Positions 51,294-61,563 of a stretch of DNA of 64,000 nucleotides are shown here, in pieces. Where the stretch lies: positions 1-64,000 of the forward strand of contig NZ_MBSO01000067.1 in the NCBI RefSeq assembly GCF_001695835.1, given 5' to 3'. The position numbers and the translations under genes are program-made. The DNA comes from Ensifer sp. LC11 (GTDB lineage: Bacteria > Pseudomonadota > Alphaproteobacteria > Rhizobiales > Rhizobiaceae). Positions within the stretch are counted from its first letter, which is position 1, and every line of letters begins with the position of its first letter. The notes under the pieces were generated by a model. It made no database searches. It saw only the letters and a list, made by a program, of their open reading frames with translations, and had not been told where the DNA came from.

Positions 51294-54200
51294 ATGTCTG
51301 TGCGCGCGTTTTTCGGCCTTTCCACCCTCCTTTTGTCCCTTCTGACCGCGGGAAACCCCGCCGCTGCTCAGGAGACCGGCCGCCAGGTCGAGATAACGAA
51401 GGATGGCGACTATTTCGGCTTCGATCTCAGGACCGAGCAAAACGTCTCGCTCGACGAATGCCAGCAGACCTGTATCGCCGATCAGTCCTGCCGCGCTTTC
51501 ACCTACAATCCCAAGGTGAAGTGGTGCTTCCTCAAGTCCGACTATAATCAGTTGAACGCCTTCCCAGGCGCCATTGCCGGCAAGGTCGTACAGCCGCAGG
51601 CAGCCGCAGCCGACATCGGCGCGCCGCCGCGCCTGAAGTTCCTGTCGGACCAGATCCTGCAGGACGCCCGCAACACCAAGGCCAATCTCGCGCTTGCCGA
51701 CGACCAGCAGGGCCTGGGCGTCAATACGCTGATCGACATGGCGCGCGGCCAGGCCGGCCTGGGCAATATCGAGAATGCGCTGAAGGCCTTCCAGGGCGCG
51801 CTGGCGGTGACGCCCGATGAAGCCGAGCTTTGGCTGGAAGCGGCGCGTACGGCAAACCGCATCACCAACAATTCGGCCGTGTCGATGCAAGCAGCGATCG
51901 CCGCGATCAACGGCTACGAGCTGACCCGCACGGCCGAAAGCCGGGCGCATGCGCTCGCCGTTATGGCAAAATCGCTCGAAGGCGCTGAAAACTACCGCGC
52001 CGCATTGGACGCCTACAAGGCGAGCCTGGAATTGGTGAAGGCGAAGTCGGCCGAGGCCGCCTATCTCGATCTTAAGCAGCGCAAGGGTTTCCGCGTCGTC
52101 GAGCATACGATCGATTCCGACGCTGCGACGCCGCGCGCCTGCGTGCAGTTTTCCGAACAGCTCTTGAAGAGTGGCGCTGACTATGCCTCTTTCGTCACCG
52201 TCAACGGCGCAGCACCCAAGGCGCTCGAAGCCAAAGGCGATCAGATCTGCGTCGAGGGCCTTTCGCATGGCGAGCGTTACAAACTGACGCTTCGCACCGG
52301 CCTGCCCTCCACTGTCGACGAAGTGCTGGAGGCGCCGGTCAATCTCGACATCTATGTCGCCGACCGCGCCCAGATGGTGCGTTTCACCGGTGACAGCTTC
52401 GTGCTGCCGTCGACCGCGCGCCGCGGGATCCCGCTCGTGTCGGTCAACACCGATAGCGCCAAACTCAAACTCTATCGCGTCGGCGACCGCAGCATCGCCC
52501 AGGTGCTGCAGAGCTCGCAGTTCCTCACCCAGCTCGACGGCTACAGTGCCCAGCGCATCGAAGATGAAAGCGGCGAACTCGTCTGGCAGGGCACGATCGA
52601 CATCGAGCGCGACGTCAACAAGGAGGTCGTCACCAGCTTCCCGGTCGATGAAGCGCTGCCGGAGCGTAAGCCCGGCGTCTACGTTCTGACGGCGGCGCCG
52701 ACCACCGGTATCAGCCAGGAGTGGGATGCGCGCGCGACGCAATGGTTCGTCGTCTCCGATATCGGCCTTTCCACCTATGCCGGCACGGACGGGCTGAACG
52801 TCTTCGTGCGCTCGCTTGCGTCGGCCGAGCCGATTGAAGGCGTCGAACTGCAGCTCGTCGCCAAGAACAACGAGATCCTGGGTACGGCGACCAGCGATGG
52901 CGATGGCCGTGTCACCTTCACGGCGGGCCTGATCCGCGGCACGGCGGGACTGACCCCCGCGGTCATCACCGCCAGGAAGGGTGAAGACGACTACGTCTTC
53001 CTCGACATGAGCCGTGCCGGCTTCGATCTGTCCGATCGCGGCGTCACCGGTCGCGCGGCCCCCGGCGCCATCGACATTCTCGCCTGGACCGAGCGCGGCA
53101 TCTATCGCGCCGGCGAAACAGTGCATGCGGCAGCGCTTGCCCGCGACGTCGACGGCATGGCGATCGAGAACCTGCCGCTGACCTTCGTTTTCCTCCGGCC
53201 CGATGGGGTCGAGTATCGCCGAATGACCAGCGCCGGCGGCAAGCTCGGCGGCCATACACTCGATCTCGACGTTCAGGCCAACGCCATGCGCGGCACCTGG
53301 ACGATGCAGATCTTCACCGATCCGAAATCTCCTGCCATCGGCGAGAAGCAGTTCCTCGTCGATGATTTCGTGCCCGATCGCACCGAATTCGACCTGACCA
53401 GCGACGCCAAGGAAATCGCCGTTGGCGAGGCGGCGAGCGTGGCCGTTGACGGACGTTATCTCTATGGCGCGCCAGCCGCCGGTCTCGAGCTCGAAGGCGA
53501 AGTGGCCATCAAGCCGACGCGCGAGAACGCCGCCTTCAAGGGCTATTCCTTCGGCCTTGCAGACGAAGAGGCGAGCGAAGACACGCGCCTGCCGCTTGAG
53601 GAGCTTTCGGCGCTCGACGAGGAAGGCAAGTCCACGTTCGACGTCTTCATCGACGAAGTGCCCTCGACCACACAGCTGCTCGACGCCACCGTCACCGTCC
53701 GCATGCGGGAAGCCGGCGGCCGCGCTGTCGAGCGCTCACTGAAGCTACCGGTGCGCGCCGAAGGCCCGATGCTCGGCATCAAGCCGGAGTTCGAAGGCGA
53801 ACTTGCCGAAAACTCGATTGGCAAGTTCCGCGTCATCGCCGTCGATCCGGACGGCAGCAAGACCGCCATGCCCGGCCTCCTGTGGAAGCTGATCAGCGTC
53901 GAACGCAATTATCACTGGTACCGCGACGGCAGTGCCTGGAAGTATGAGCCTGTCGTCACCACCAAGCAGGTGGCAAACGGCAGCGTCGACCTGACCGAAG
54001 ATGGCGGCGAGATCGCCGTGCCTGTCGGCTGGGGGCGCTACCGCCTGGAGGTCGAGACGGCCTCGATCGACGGCCCGACCTCCAGCGTCGAATTCGATGC
54101 CGGCTGGTATGTCGCCGCCACCTCGACGGAAACGCCCGATGGCCTGGAGATCGCGCTCGACAAGGAGAAATACGCGGTCGGCGATACGGCCAAGCTGAAG

Positions 54201-56750
54201 GTTTCGCCGCGGTTTGCCGGTGAACTGCTGGTAACCGTCGGCACCGAAAACCTGATCACGACCCAGACAGCGTCGATTGCCGCCGAAGGCGGCGAGGTCG
54301 AGCTGCCGGTGACCGAAGCCTGGGGCGCCGGCGCCTATGTCACAGCCACGCTCTATCGGCCTGGCGATGCCCAGGAAAGCCGCATGCCCATGCGCTCGAT
54401 CGGCATCAAGTGGCTTTCGGTCGACCCGGCCGAGCGCAAACTCGCCGTCACACTGAACGCTCCGGAGAAAATGGAGCCGCGCGGCGCTCTCGACATCGGC
54501 CTTCAGGTCGCCGGTGCTGGTGCCAACGAGGAAGCCTATGTGACGCTCGCAGCCGTCGACGTCGGCATCCTCAATCTCACCGGTTACGAGGCGCCGGATC
54601 CGGAAGCCTGGTATTTCGGCCAGAGGCAGCTCGGGCTTGAGATCCGCGACCTCTATGGCCGCCTGATCGATAGCTCGCTTGGCGCTACCGGAAAACTGCG
54701 CACCGGCGGCGACGGCGGCCAGGTGGCGCTCCAGGGCAGCCCGCCCACGGAAAAGCTCGTTGCCTTCTTCGAGGGGCCAGTGCAGCTCGACGGTGACGGC
54801 AAGGCGACCGTCAGCTTCGACATCCCGCAATTCAACGGCACGGCGCGGCTGATGGCCGTCGCCTGGACGAAATCCGGTGTCGGCCACGCCACGCGCGACG
54901 TGGTGATCCGCGACCCGGTGGTCGTCACCGCCAGCCTGCCGCGGTTCCTGGCGCCCGGAGACCGGTCCGAGCTGAGGCTCGATATCGCCAATACCGACGC
55001 GCCGGCGGGTGACTACCAGATCCACGTAACGACCAGCGGACCTGCAACGGTCGAACAACCCGGCACGGGCAACACGGTAACCCTGGACCAGGGCGGTCGC
55101 ACCTCGATAACCTTGCCGGTGGTCGGGCAATATCCCGGAAACGGTGTCGTCACGGTCGCACTGACGGGCGCCAACGGCCTTTCGCTGGAGCAGTCGCTCG
55201 ATATGCTCGTGCGTCCGGCAACCTTGCCGATCACGCAGCGGCAGGTCGTTGCGATCGCGCCCGGAAGCAGCCTTACGGTCGATGGGCAGTTGCTCGCCGA
55301 CAGCATCCTGCAGGGCGCATCGGTCAATCTCAGCGTCACGCGCGCGGCTGCCTTCGACATGCCGGCGCTGCTGATGACGCTCGATCGCTACCCCTATGGG
55401 TGCGCCGAGCAGACGACGAGCCGGGCGCTGCCGCTGCTCTATTTGAGCGAACTTGCGAAGCAATCCGGTCTCGCCGACGATGAGGGCGTGACCAAGCGCG
55501 TGCAGGAGGCTGTCTATCGCGTGCTCTCCTACCAGTCATCGTCCGGCAGCTTCGGCCTGTGGGGCCCCGGCTATGGCGATCTCTGGCTCGACGCCTATGT
55601 CACCGACTTCCTGACCCGCGCCCGCGAGCAGAAATACGACGTGCCTGAGGCTGCCATGGTCCAAGCGCTGGAAAACCTGCAGAACGGCGTCGGCTACGAC
55701 ACCAATGTCAAGGACCGCGGCAACGAGATCGCTTACGGGCTCTACGTGCTCGCGCGCAACCGCAAGGCGGCGATCAACGATCTGCGTTACTACGCCAACA
55801 CGGCGATCAATGACTTCCCGACACCGCTCGCCAAGGCCCATATTGCCGCGGCTCTGGCGCTCTATGGCGATGCACAGGGGTCGCAGGATACCTTTGCCAA
55901 GGCGGCCAACATGTCGACCGGCCTCGTCAATGTCAGCCTGTCGCGCTCCGATTACGGTTCGTCCCTGCGCGACAACGCCGCCGTACTGGTGCTTGCCGCT
56001 GAAAGCCGTCCGGTCCCGCCGATCGTTCCGGAACTGTCAAAGATCGTCGCGCGTGAATGGGAACAGAAGACCTACACCAGCACCCAGGAACAGGCCTGGA
56101 TGCTGCTAGCCGCCCGTGCCATTCAGAACGGCGATGAAGACATGGCGCTGGACGTCAACGGCGCATCGAAGACCGGCAGCTATGCGGCCCAGATGACCGG
56201 CGACGCGCTCGTGACCCATCCGGTCGTAATCCGCAATCAGGGCGCCGATCCGGTTTCGGCTGTCGTCACCAGCGTCGCCGCCCCGGCTCAACCGCTTTCG
56301 GCCGGCGGCGACGGTTTTACCATAGAGCGTACCTACTATACGCTCGACGGCGCCGAGGCCAACGTCATGGAGGCACGCCAGAACGAGCGCTACGTCGTTG
56401 TGCTCAAGATGACGGAGACCAACGACTGGCCGTCGCGCGTGCTGGTGACAGACCTGCTGCCGGCCGGATTCCAGATCGACAATCCGAGCCTCGTTGACAG
56501 CGCTCAGTTGACGAATTTCGAATGGCTCGGCGAAATCACCGCGACCCATTCGGAGTTCCGCAACGACCGCTTCGTCGCGGCGATCGACCGGAGCACCGGT
56601 GCCGCCCGGGATGTGACCCTCGCCTATGTGGTGCGTGCCGTCACCCCTGGTGTCTACGACCATCCGGCTGCCACGGTCGAGGATATGTACCGGCCGCAAC
56701 TGTCGGCTCGCACCGCCACCGGGCGCATGGAGGTGCTCGCTGCGCAATAG
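51294..56750 (+). CDS. Bacterial alpha-2-macroglobulin with N-terminal PAN-like domain
   Basis: A 1818-residue secreted or periplasmic protease trap. A signal peptide (residues 1-26, ending GNPAAAQ) is of the ordinary type; I see no lipobox. Next come a PAN/apple-like cysteine domain (about 30-95, DECQQTCIADQSCRAFTYN) and a TPR-like helical part (about 120-235), then macroglobulin domains. The thioester motif GCAEQTTSR, with Cys near residue 1370, is intact, within an alpha-toroid TED region (about 1340-1600). A GGGAGG site precedes the ATG. pbpC follows after 8 bp, the classic pairing. Confidence 0.92.
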   Translation: MSVRAFFGLSTLLLSLLTAGNPAAAQETGRQVEITKDGDYFGFDLRTEQNVSLDECQQTCIADQSCRAFTYNPKVKWCFLKSDYNQLNAFPGAIAGKVVQPQAAAADIGAPPRLKFLSDQILQDARNTKANLALADDQQGLGVNTLIDMARGQAGLGNIENALKAFQGALAVTPDEAELWLEAARTANRITNNSAVSMQAAIAAINGYELTRTAESRAHALAVMAKSLEGAENYRAALDAYKASLELVKAKSAEAAYLDLKQRKGFRVVEHTIDSDAATPRACVQFSEQLLKSGADYASFVTVNGAAPKALEAKGDQICVEGLSHGERYKLTLRTGLPSTVDEVLEAPVNLDIYVADRAQMVRFTGDSFVLPSTARRGIPLVSVNTDSAKLKLYRVGDRSIAQVLQSSQFLTQLDGYSAQRIEDESGELVWQGTIDIERDVNKEVVTSFPVDEALPERKPGVYVLTAAPTTGISQEWDARATQWFVVSDIGLSTYAGTDGLNVFVRSLASAEPIEGVELQLVAKNNEILGTATSDGDGRVTFTAGLIRGTAGLTPAVITARKGEDDYVFLDMSRAGFDLSDRGVTGRAAPGAIDILAWTERGIYRAGETVHAAALARDVDGMAIENLPLTFVFLRPDGVEYRRMTSAGGKLGGHTLDLDVQANAMRGTWTMQIFTDPKSPAIGEKQFLVDDFVPDRTEFDLTSDAKEIAVGEAASVAVDGRYLYGAPAAGLELEGEVAIKPTRENAAFKGYSFGLADEEASEDTRLPLEELSALDEEGKSTFDVFIDEVPSTTQLLDATVTVRMREAGGRAVERSLKLPVRAEGPMLGIKPEFEGELAENSIGKFRVIAVDPDGSKTAMPGLLWKLISVERNYHWYRDGSAWKYEPVVTTKQVANGSVDLTEDGGEIAVPVGWGRYRLEVETASIDGPTSSVEFDAGWYVAATSTETPDGLEIALDKEKYAVGDTAKLKVSPRFAGELLVTVGTENLITTQTASIAAEGGEVELPVTEAWGAGAYVTATLYRPGDAQESRMPMRSIGIKWLSVDPAERKLAVTLNAPEKMEPRGALDIGLQVAGAGANEEAYVTLAAVDVGILNLTGYEAPDPEAWYFGQRQLGLEIRDLYGRLIDSSLGATGKLRTGGDGGQVALQGSPPTEKLVAFFEGPVQLDGDGKATVSFDIPQFNGTARLMAVAWTKSGVGHATRDVVIRDPVVVTASLPRFLAPGDRSELRLDIANTDAPAGDYQIHVTTSGPATVEQPGTGNTVTLDQGGRTSITLPVVGQYPGNGVVTVALTGANGLSLEQSLDMLVRPATLPITQRQVVAIAPGSSLTVDGQLLADSILQGASVNLSVTRAAAFDMPALLMTLDRYPYGCAEQTTSRALPLLYLSELAKQSGLADDEGVTKRVQEAVYRVLSYQSSSGSFGLWGPGYGDLWLDAYVTDFLTRAREQKYDVPEAAMVQALENLQNGVGYDTNVKDRGNEIAYGLYVLARNRKAAINDLRYYANTAINDFPTPLAKAHIAAALALYGDAQGSQDTFAKAANMSTGLVNVSLSRSDYGSSLRDNAAVLVLAAESRPVPPIVPELSKIVAREWEQKTYTSTQEQAWMLLAARAIQNGDEDMALDVNGASKTGSYAAQMTGDALVTHPVVIRNQGADPVSAVVTSVAAPAQPLSAGGDGFTIERTYYTLDGAEANVMEARQNERYVVVLKMTETNDWPSRVLVTDLLPAGFQIDNPSLVDSAQLTNFEWLGEITATHSEFRNDRFVAAIDRSTGAARDVTLAYVVRAVTPGVYDHPAATVEDMYRPQLSARTATGRMEVLAAQ

Positions 56751-56758
56751 GCTAGATC

Positions 56759-58840
56759 ATGTCGATTGGGCGCAAACTGCTGATCGCCTTGCCCGTCTGC
56801 CTACTGCTGACGGGGCTGACGGGTTTTGCGATCGAGAAGGCCGACGAGGCCTTCCCGCCGCCACTCGAAGAGGCTGACGTCGTCTCGCGCGAGGTGCTCG
56901 ATGCCAACGGGCAATTGCTGCGAGCCTTCGCCACGCCGGACAGCCTCTGGCGACTGAAGACCACGGTCGGCGATGTCGATCCGCAGTTCCTCAAGATGCT
57001 GATCGCCTACGAGGATCAACGTTTTGAAGAGCATTCGGGTGTCGACTTCCTGGCGCTCGGGCGCGCGGCGCTGCAATTTGTCAGCAACGGTCGCATCGTC
57101 TCCGGCGCCTCCACACTTTCGATGCAGGTCGCCCGCCTGATCGAACCGCGCCAGCAACGCTCGGTGACGGCCAAGCTCTTGCAGATCGCCCGTGCGATCC
57201 AGATCGAACGACGGCTTTCAAAAGAGCAGATCCTCAACCTCTATCTCACCCATGCGCCCTATGGCGGCAACATCGAGGGCGTGCGCGCCGCAAGCCTCGC
57301 CTGGCTCGGCAAGGAGCCGAAGCGGCTGACCGCCGGCGAAGCGGCACTGCTCGTCGCCCTGCCGCAACTGCCGGAGAAGCGCCGGCCGGATCGCAACCAT
57401 GCCGCAGCCGTCGCCGCCCGTGAGCGCGTGCTGGCACGTCTCGCCGTTGCCGATGTGATCGGGGACGGTGAGGCCGCGCGCGCCGTCGCAACCTCCGTCC
57501 CCTCGCGCCGCCTGCAGCTTCCCGCCTATGCCGCGCATCTCGCCGAACGGGCCCTTCGCAAGGACCCGAAGGCCATCCAGCATCAGACGACATTGCGCCT
57601 TGCGGTCCAACGCAACCTCGAGGCCGTGGCAAAGGAAGGCGCCACCAAGCTGGGTCCGAAGGTTTCGGTCGCGATGGTCATGGCCGATGCGCGAACCGGC
57701 GAGATTGTCGCGTCGGTCGGATCGGCCGATTACTTCGACCCGAGCCGTTCCGGCTGGATCGACATGACCCGCATCACGCGCTCGCCCGGCTCGACCCTCA
57801 AGCCGTTCATCTATGGTCTCGCGTTCGAGGAAGGGCTCGTCAGCCAGGAGACGATCATCGAGGACCGGCCGGCGGATTTCTTCGGCTATCGTCCACGCAA
57901 CTTCGACATGAGCTATCAGGGCGATGTCAGCGTGCGCGAGGCGTTGCAACTGTCCTTGAACGTGCCGGCGATCCGCCTTCTCGACGCCGTCGGCCCGGCC
58001 GAACTGATGATGCGCTTCCGCCGCGGCGAGGTGAAACCGGCGCTGCCTGTAGGCGAAGCGCCGGGGCTTGCGATCGGTCTCGGCGGCGTCGGGCTTTCGC
58101 TGCGCGACCTCGTCCAGCTTTATGCCGCCCTTGCCAATCGCGGCTTCCCCTTGAGGCTCGGTGACGGCATTGATGGCAAGGCCGGCCTGATCGAGGCGGA
58201 GCCGCTGCTGTCTCCTGTCGCGGTCTGGAATGTCTCCGATGCGCTCTCGGGCGTGTTGCCGCCGACGGGCAGCCGACAGCGCGGCATCGCCTACAAGACC
58301 GGCACGAGCTACGGCTATCGTGACGTCTGGTCAGTCGGCTATGACGGGCGCCATGTGCTCGGGGTCTGGGTTGGCCGGCCCGACAATGGCGCGGTTCCGG
58401 GCCTCACCGGCTACGGCAGCGCCGCGCCCATCCTCTTCGAAGGCTTTGCCAAATCCGGCTTCGGCATCAAGCCGCTCCCGGACGCGCCGGCCGGGGCGAT
58501 CCGCATTTCGCAAGCGGAGCTGCCAATCAGCCAGCGCCGCTTCTCGCTGACTGCAAGCGGCCTGGTCAATGCCTCGGCGCGCGAGCCGGCGCCGCAGATC
58601 GTCTTCCCGCCCGAGGGAGCACGTGTCGAACTCGGCGCAGATCATCAGGCGATCTCACCGTTGACGCTGAAGCTTCAGGGCGGGCGGGCGCCGTTCCGCT
58701 GGCTTGCCAACGGCAGGCCGTTGCCGGAGCTGACCCGCCGTCGAGTGACACAATGGCAACCCGACGGTGTCGGCTATTCGACGCTCACCGTCATCGACGC
58801 GGTCGGCCGCGCCGCAAGCGTTCGCGTCTTCATCGAATAG
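56759..58840 (+). CDS. pbpC: Penicillin-binding protein 1C
   Basis: A 693-residue bifunctional peptidoglycan synthase. An N-terminal membrane anchor (LLIALPVCLLLTGLTGFAI) is followed by a GT51 glycosyltransferase with EDQRFEEHSGVD and GASTLSMQ. The transpeptidase motifs are SPGSTLKPF (SxxK), LSLNVP (SxN) and YKTGTSYG (KTG). A C-terminal BiPBP_C domain begins near residue 590. It is directly coupled to the macroglobulin gene; the pair is thought to guard the periplasm and repair the wall when the outer membrane is breached. Confidence 0.94.
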   Translation: MSIGRKLLIALPVCLLLTGLTGFAIEKADEAFPPPLEEADVVSREVLDANGQLLRAFATPDSLWRLKTTVGDVDPQFLKMLIAYEDQRFEEHSGVDFLALGRAALQFVSNGRIVSGASTLSMQVARLIEPRQQRSVTAKLLQIARAIQIERRLSKEQILNLYLTHAPYGGNIEGVRAASLAWLGKEPKRLTAGEAALLVALPQLPEKRRPDRNHAAAVAARERVLARLAVADVIGDGEAARAVATSVPSRRLQLPAYAAHLAERALRKDPKAIQHQTTLRLAVQRNLEAVAKEGATKLGPKVSVAMVMADARTGEIVASVGSADYFDPSRSGWIDMTRITRSPGSTLKPFIYGLAFEEGLVSQETIIEDRPADFFGYRPRNFDMSYQGDVSVREALQLSLNVPAIRLLDAVGPAELMMRFRRGEVKPALPVGEAPGLAIGLGGVGLSLRDLVQLYAALANRGFPLRLGDGIDGKAGLIEAEPLLSPVAVWNVSDALSGVLPPTGSRQRGIAYKTGTSYGYRDVWSVGYDGRHVLGVWVGRPDNGAVPGLTGYGSAAPILFEGFAKSGFGIKPLPDAPAGAIRISQAELPISQRRFSLTASGLVNASAREPAPQIVFPPEGARVELGADHQAISPLTLKLQGGRAPFRWLANGRPLPELTRRRVTQWQPDGVGYSTLTVIDAVGRAASVRVFIE

Positions 58841-60623
58841 CGGTAGAGTTGCGTCCACTTTCGGGAGTGTCCCCCCAAAGTGCAGCCGCGATTTCCTCTT
58901 CGAGGCGCTCGGCGTCGAGCGGCTTATGCAGCAGTCGGTGGCCGCTGGCGGTCACCTCCTTCAGCCGCGCCGGCGAGGTATCGCCTGAAAGGATCAAGGC
59001 CGGTACGTCCCTGCCGAGATAACGCTTGATTGCTCCAACGGCGCCAATTCCCGTCTCGCCGTCTTCGAGGCGGTAGTCCGTGATGACAAGATCGACCGGT
59101 GCTGCGCCCTGGCTCGAAGCCCTCGTATGCTCGTAACAGGCGGCCACCGCCGAGCGACCGGCGTAGACCCGATAGCCGAGCGTTCCAAGGAGCAATGCCG
59201 TTGCTTCCAACACGTCGCGTTCGTCATCGATGACGATGATGCCCCCGTGGTGGGTCGCGGCCGTCAAATCCGGACGGATCTTCTGCGGTGACGGGATCGG
59301 AGCGGTGATGGGCAGGGTGATGGAGAAACCCGAGCCGCGCCCCTCCGTTGAAACCACCGTGATCGGATGCCCGAGCAGAGCGGCCGTGCGCTGGACAATC
59401 GCAAGACCCAGTCCCAGTCCCTGAGCGCGGTCGCGTGCCGGGTTTCTGAGCTGAACGAACTCCTCGAAGATTGCCTCCCGGTCCACCTCGGGGATTCCGA
59501 CGCCTGTGTCCCAGACCTGGATTTCGACCGATCCGCCGCGACGTCGGCAGCCGATCAGCACTCGGCCGCTTTGCGTGTAGCGAAAGGCATTGGAAAGCAG
59601 GTTGTCGAGTATTCGCTTCAGCATCATTGGATCGGTATCGACCCAGACATCGGTCACCACGACGCGCCAGTCGAGCCCCTGTCCCTTGGCAATGCTGGAG
59701 AATTCCGACTTGAGGTCAAAGAACAGGCGCCGCAGGGCGACCGGCTCGCGCTCCACGGCAACCACGCCGGCATCAAGCTTGGAAATATCGAGCAGTGCAT
59801 CGAGCAGACCGCTCAGGCTGCCAATGACGGAGCGTGCCCGCTCGGCAAGATCACGCCCGTTCCTTGCCGGCACGTCGCCGTTTCGGGCGAGCGCACCGAG
59901 CGTGGAGATGAAGAGGCCGAGCGCATGGATCGGCTGGCGCAAGTCGTGGCTCGCCGCCGCGAGGAAACGCGACTTGGCGCGATCAGCGCTTTGCGCCTTG
60001 TCGCGTTCTTCCTGCAGGTCGCCAATTAGCGACAGGTTCTCGAAACGCAGCCGCACGGTCTCTGCGAGAGTGCGATGGGTGACGCGGCTGTAGTAGAGGT
60101 CGACGCCGAAGAGGCAGATGGTGAAGACCAGATAGGTGTCATAGATCGGACCGTCGCCCATGAAGCAGCGGATCGCGAAAGGCAGCAACATCGCCAGCAG
60201 CGATCCGGCGTAAGCCAGCGGAAAAGCAGACAGTGATGGCACCGCGCCGCTGGCAATGCCCGTGATGACGATGCAGATGAAGGCGAGCGTCTGCGGCTCG
60301 TCCGGCAGGAAAGCAACCCAGCCAAGCGCACCCCACAGGGCGCTCGAAAGCCAGGAGAGCAAGGTGAAACGCCAGGCCCATCGCCCCCAATCGCTTTTGC
60401 GCTGTTCATCGGGCTCGCGCCGATAGCGCCAGTCGAGAAGGATGCGGGCGAACGTCAGCAGATAGAGGGCAGCGATCCAGGTCAAGAGCAGGTTTGCCGG
60501 CACCCATTCACGCAGGACATAAGCAACCGGCAGTGGAATTGCGAAATTGGCAAAAAGCACCGCGTAAGATTGACGAAATAATAAGTCTATCAGGAGAGGT
60601 TGCAGATGCTCGCGAGTGTCCAT
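58830..60623 (-). CDS. Hybrid sensor histidine kinase with receiver domain
   Basis: A 597-residue membrane kinase. The first ~190 residues hold about six hydrophobic helices with no periplasmic sensor. The phosphorylated histidine is in AAASHDLRQPIHALG, the N box in RILDNLLSNAFRYT and G boxes in WDTGVGIP and GLGLGLAIV. A C-terminal receiver (about 470-590) has the acceptor aspartate in DLVITDYRLEDG and the lysine in LLHKPLD. Its 3' end overlaps pbpC by 11 bp in the convergent direction. It is divergent from a NarL-type regulator, its likely partner. Confidence 0.92.
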   Translation of the reverse strand: MDTREHLQPLLIDLLFRQSYAVLFANFAIPLPVAYVLREWVPANLLLTWIAALYLLTFARILLDWRYRREPDEQRKSDWGRWAWRFTLLSWLSSALWGALGWVAFLPDEPQTLAFICIVITGIASGAVPSLSAFPLAYAGSLLAMLLPFAIRCFMGDGPIYDTYLVFTICLFGVDLYYSRVTHRTLAETVRLRFENLSLIGDLQEERDKAQSADRAKSRFLAAASHDLRQPIHALGLFISTLGALARNGDVPARNGRDLAERARSVIGSLSGLLDALLDISKLDAGVVAVEREPVALRRLFFDLKSEFSSIAKGQGLDWRVVVTDVWVDTDPMMLKRILDNLLSNAFRYTQSGRVLIGCRRRGGSVEIQVWDTGVGIPEVDREAIFEEFVQLRNPARDRAQGLGLGLAIVQRTAALLGHPITVVSTEGRGSGFSITLPITAPIPSPQKIRPDLTAATHHGGIIVIDDERDVLEATALLLGTLGYRVYAGRSAVAACYEHTRASSQGAAPVDLVITDYRLEDGETGIGAVGAIKRYLGRDVPALILSGDTSPARLKEVTASGHRLLHKPLDAERLEEEIAAALWGDTPESGRNSTAIR

Positions 60624-60691
60624 TGCCGCTCCCCTCTCGATGCTGTGCAGTAGCCGCCGACAATTGCCGAAATCGATGAAGGATTGCTTAC

Positions 60692-61351
60692 ATGCGCAAA
60701 CTGCTGACGGTCGTGGTGGCCGACGATCACGCCATCGTTCGCGAAGGCCTGAAGCTGCTGCTCTCCACCATGGATCATGTATCGGTGGTTGCGGAGGCTG
60801 CCGACGGCGAGGCGCTGGCAGCCATCGTGCGGGCTGGCGGCGCAGACCTGGTGATCCTCGATCTCGGCATGCCGAGGGTCGCTGGCGTGCAGTTCATCAG
60901 CGAACTCAGGGCGATTGCGCCGCGTATGAAGATCCTGGTGCTGACGGCCAACATCGAAGCCCGCACCGTCCGGGCCACGATCGCCGCCGGTGCCAGCGGG
61001 TATCTTACGAAGAGCGGAGATCCCGCCGAATTGAACGCGGCGCTCGATGCCATGCTGCGAAACGAAGTCTATCTCAGCCAGGCGGTTCGCTTCGCTGTCG
61101 ATGATCCTCGAAGCCACCAGCCGCCGCCATTGACCGATGCGGCTCTTTCGCCGGTCCCCCTTACCCGGCGCGAGATGCAGATCCTGACACTCGCAGCGCA
61201 AGGGTTGACGGCGCGCGAAACCGCCGATCGCCTCGGCATCAGCCCGCTGACGGCGCGCAAGCATCGCGAAAACCTGATGCGCAAGCTCAGCCTGCACAAT
61301 GCGGCAGAGATCGCCGCCTATGCCATGCGCATCGGCCTGCCGATCGGATGA
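60692..61351 (+). CDS. NarL/LuxR-type response regulator
   Basis: A 219-residue two-component regulator. The receiver domain shows VVADDHAIVREG, the acceptor aspartate in LVILDLGMPRV and the lysine in GYLTKSGDP. The C-terminal LuxR helix-turn-helix is LTRREMQILTLAAQGLTARE through RLGISPLTARKHRENLM. AAGGA precedes the ATG. It is divergent from the hybrid kinase across a 68-bp promoter region. Confidence 0.93.
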   Translation: MRKLLTVVVADDHAIVREGLKLLLSTMDHVSVVAEAADGEALAAIVRAGGADLVILDLGMPRVAGVQFISELRAIAPRMKILVLTANIEARTVRATIAAGASGYLTKSGDPAELNAALDAMLRNEVYLSQAVRFAVDDPRSHQPPPLTDAALSPVPLTRREMQILTLAAQGLTARETADRLGISPLTARKHRENLMRKLSLHNAAEIAAYAMRIGLPIG

Positions 61352-61563
61352 TGGCCGCATTTTCTCTCCGCCTGCTTTGACGGTCACACTCCCTTAACCA
61401 CGCCAGCATGGGCGTGCCGGCCCACAGGGCGAAATACGGCATCCGCCGTATGTCTCGCTGATACAACCAAGCGTAGTTCTTCCGCCAGATCGAACCACGA
61501 TTCTCGTGGATCGACGATTGGACACCACCCCGAGAAGGGTCGGCGATATCTGGAGGAACAGCC

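Noticed and set aside
51141-53255. 704-codon open frame on the minus strand opposite the macroglobulin gene
   Set aside because: It is antisense to a gene with signal peptide, thioester motif and paired pbpC. Its translation is rich in Arg, Asp, Gly and Ala with no recognisable motif, as expected for a high-GC shadow frame.
53745-55463. 572-codon open frame on the minus strand
   Set aside because: Antisense to the central part of the macroglobulin gene; composition typical of a mirror frame of high-GC coding DNA.
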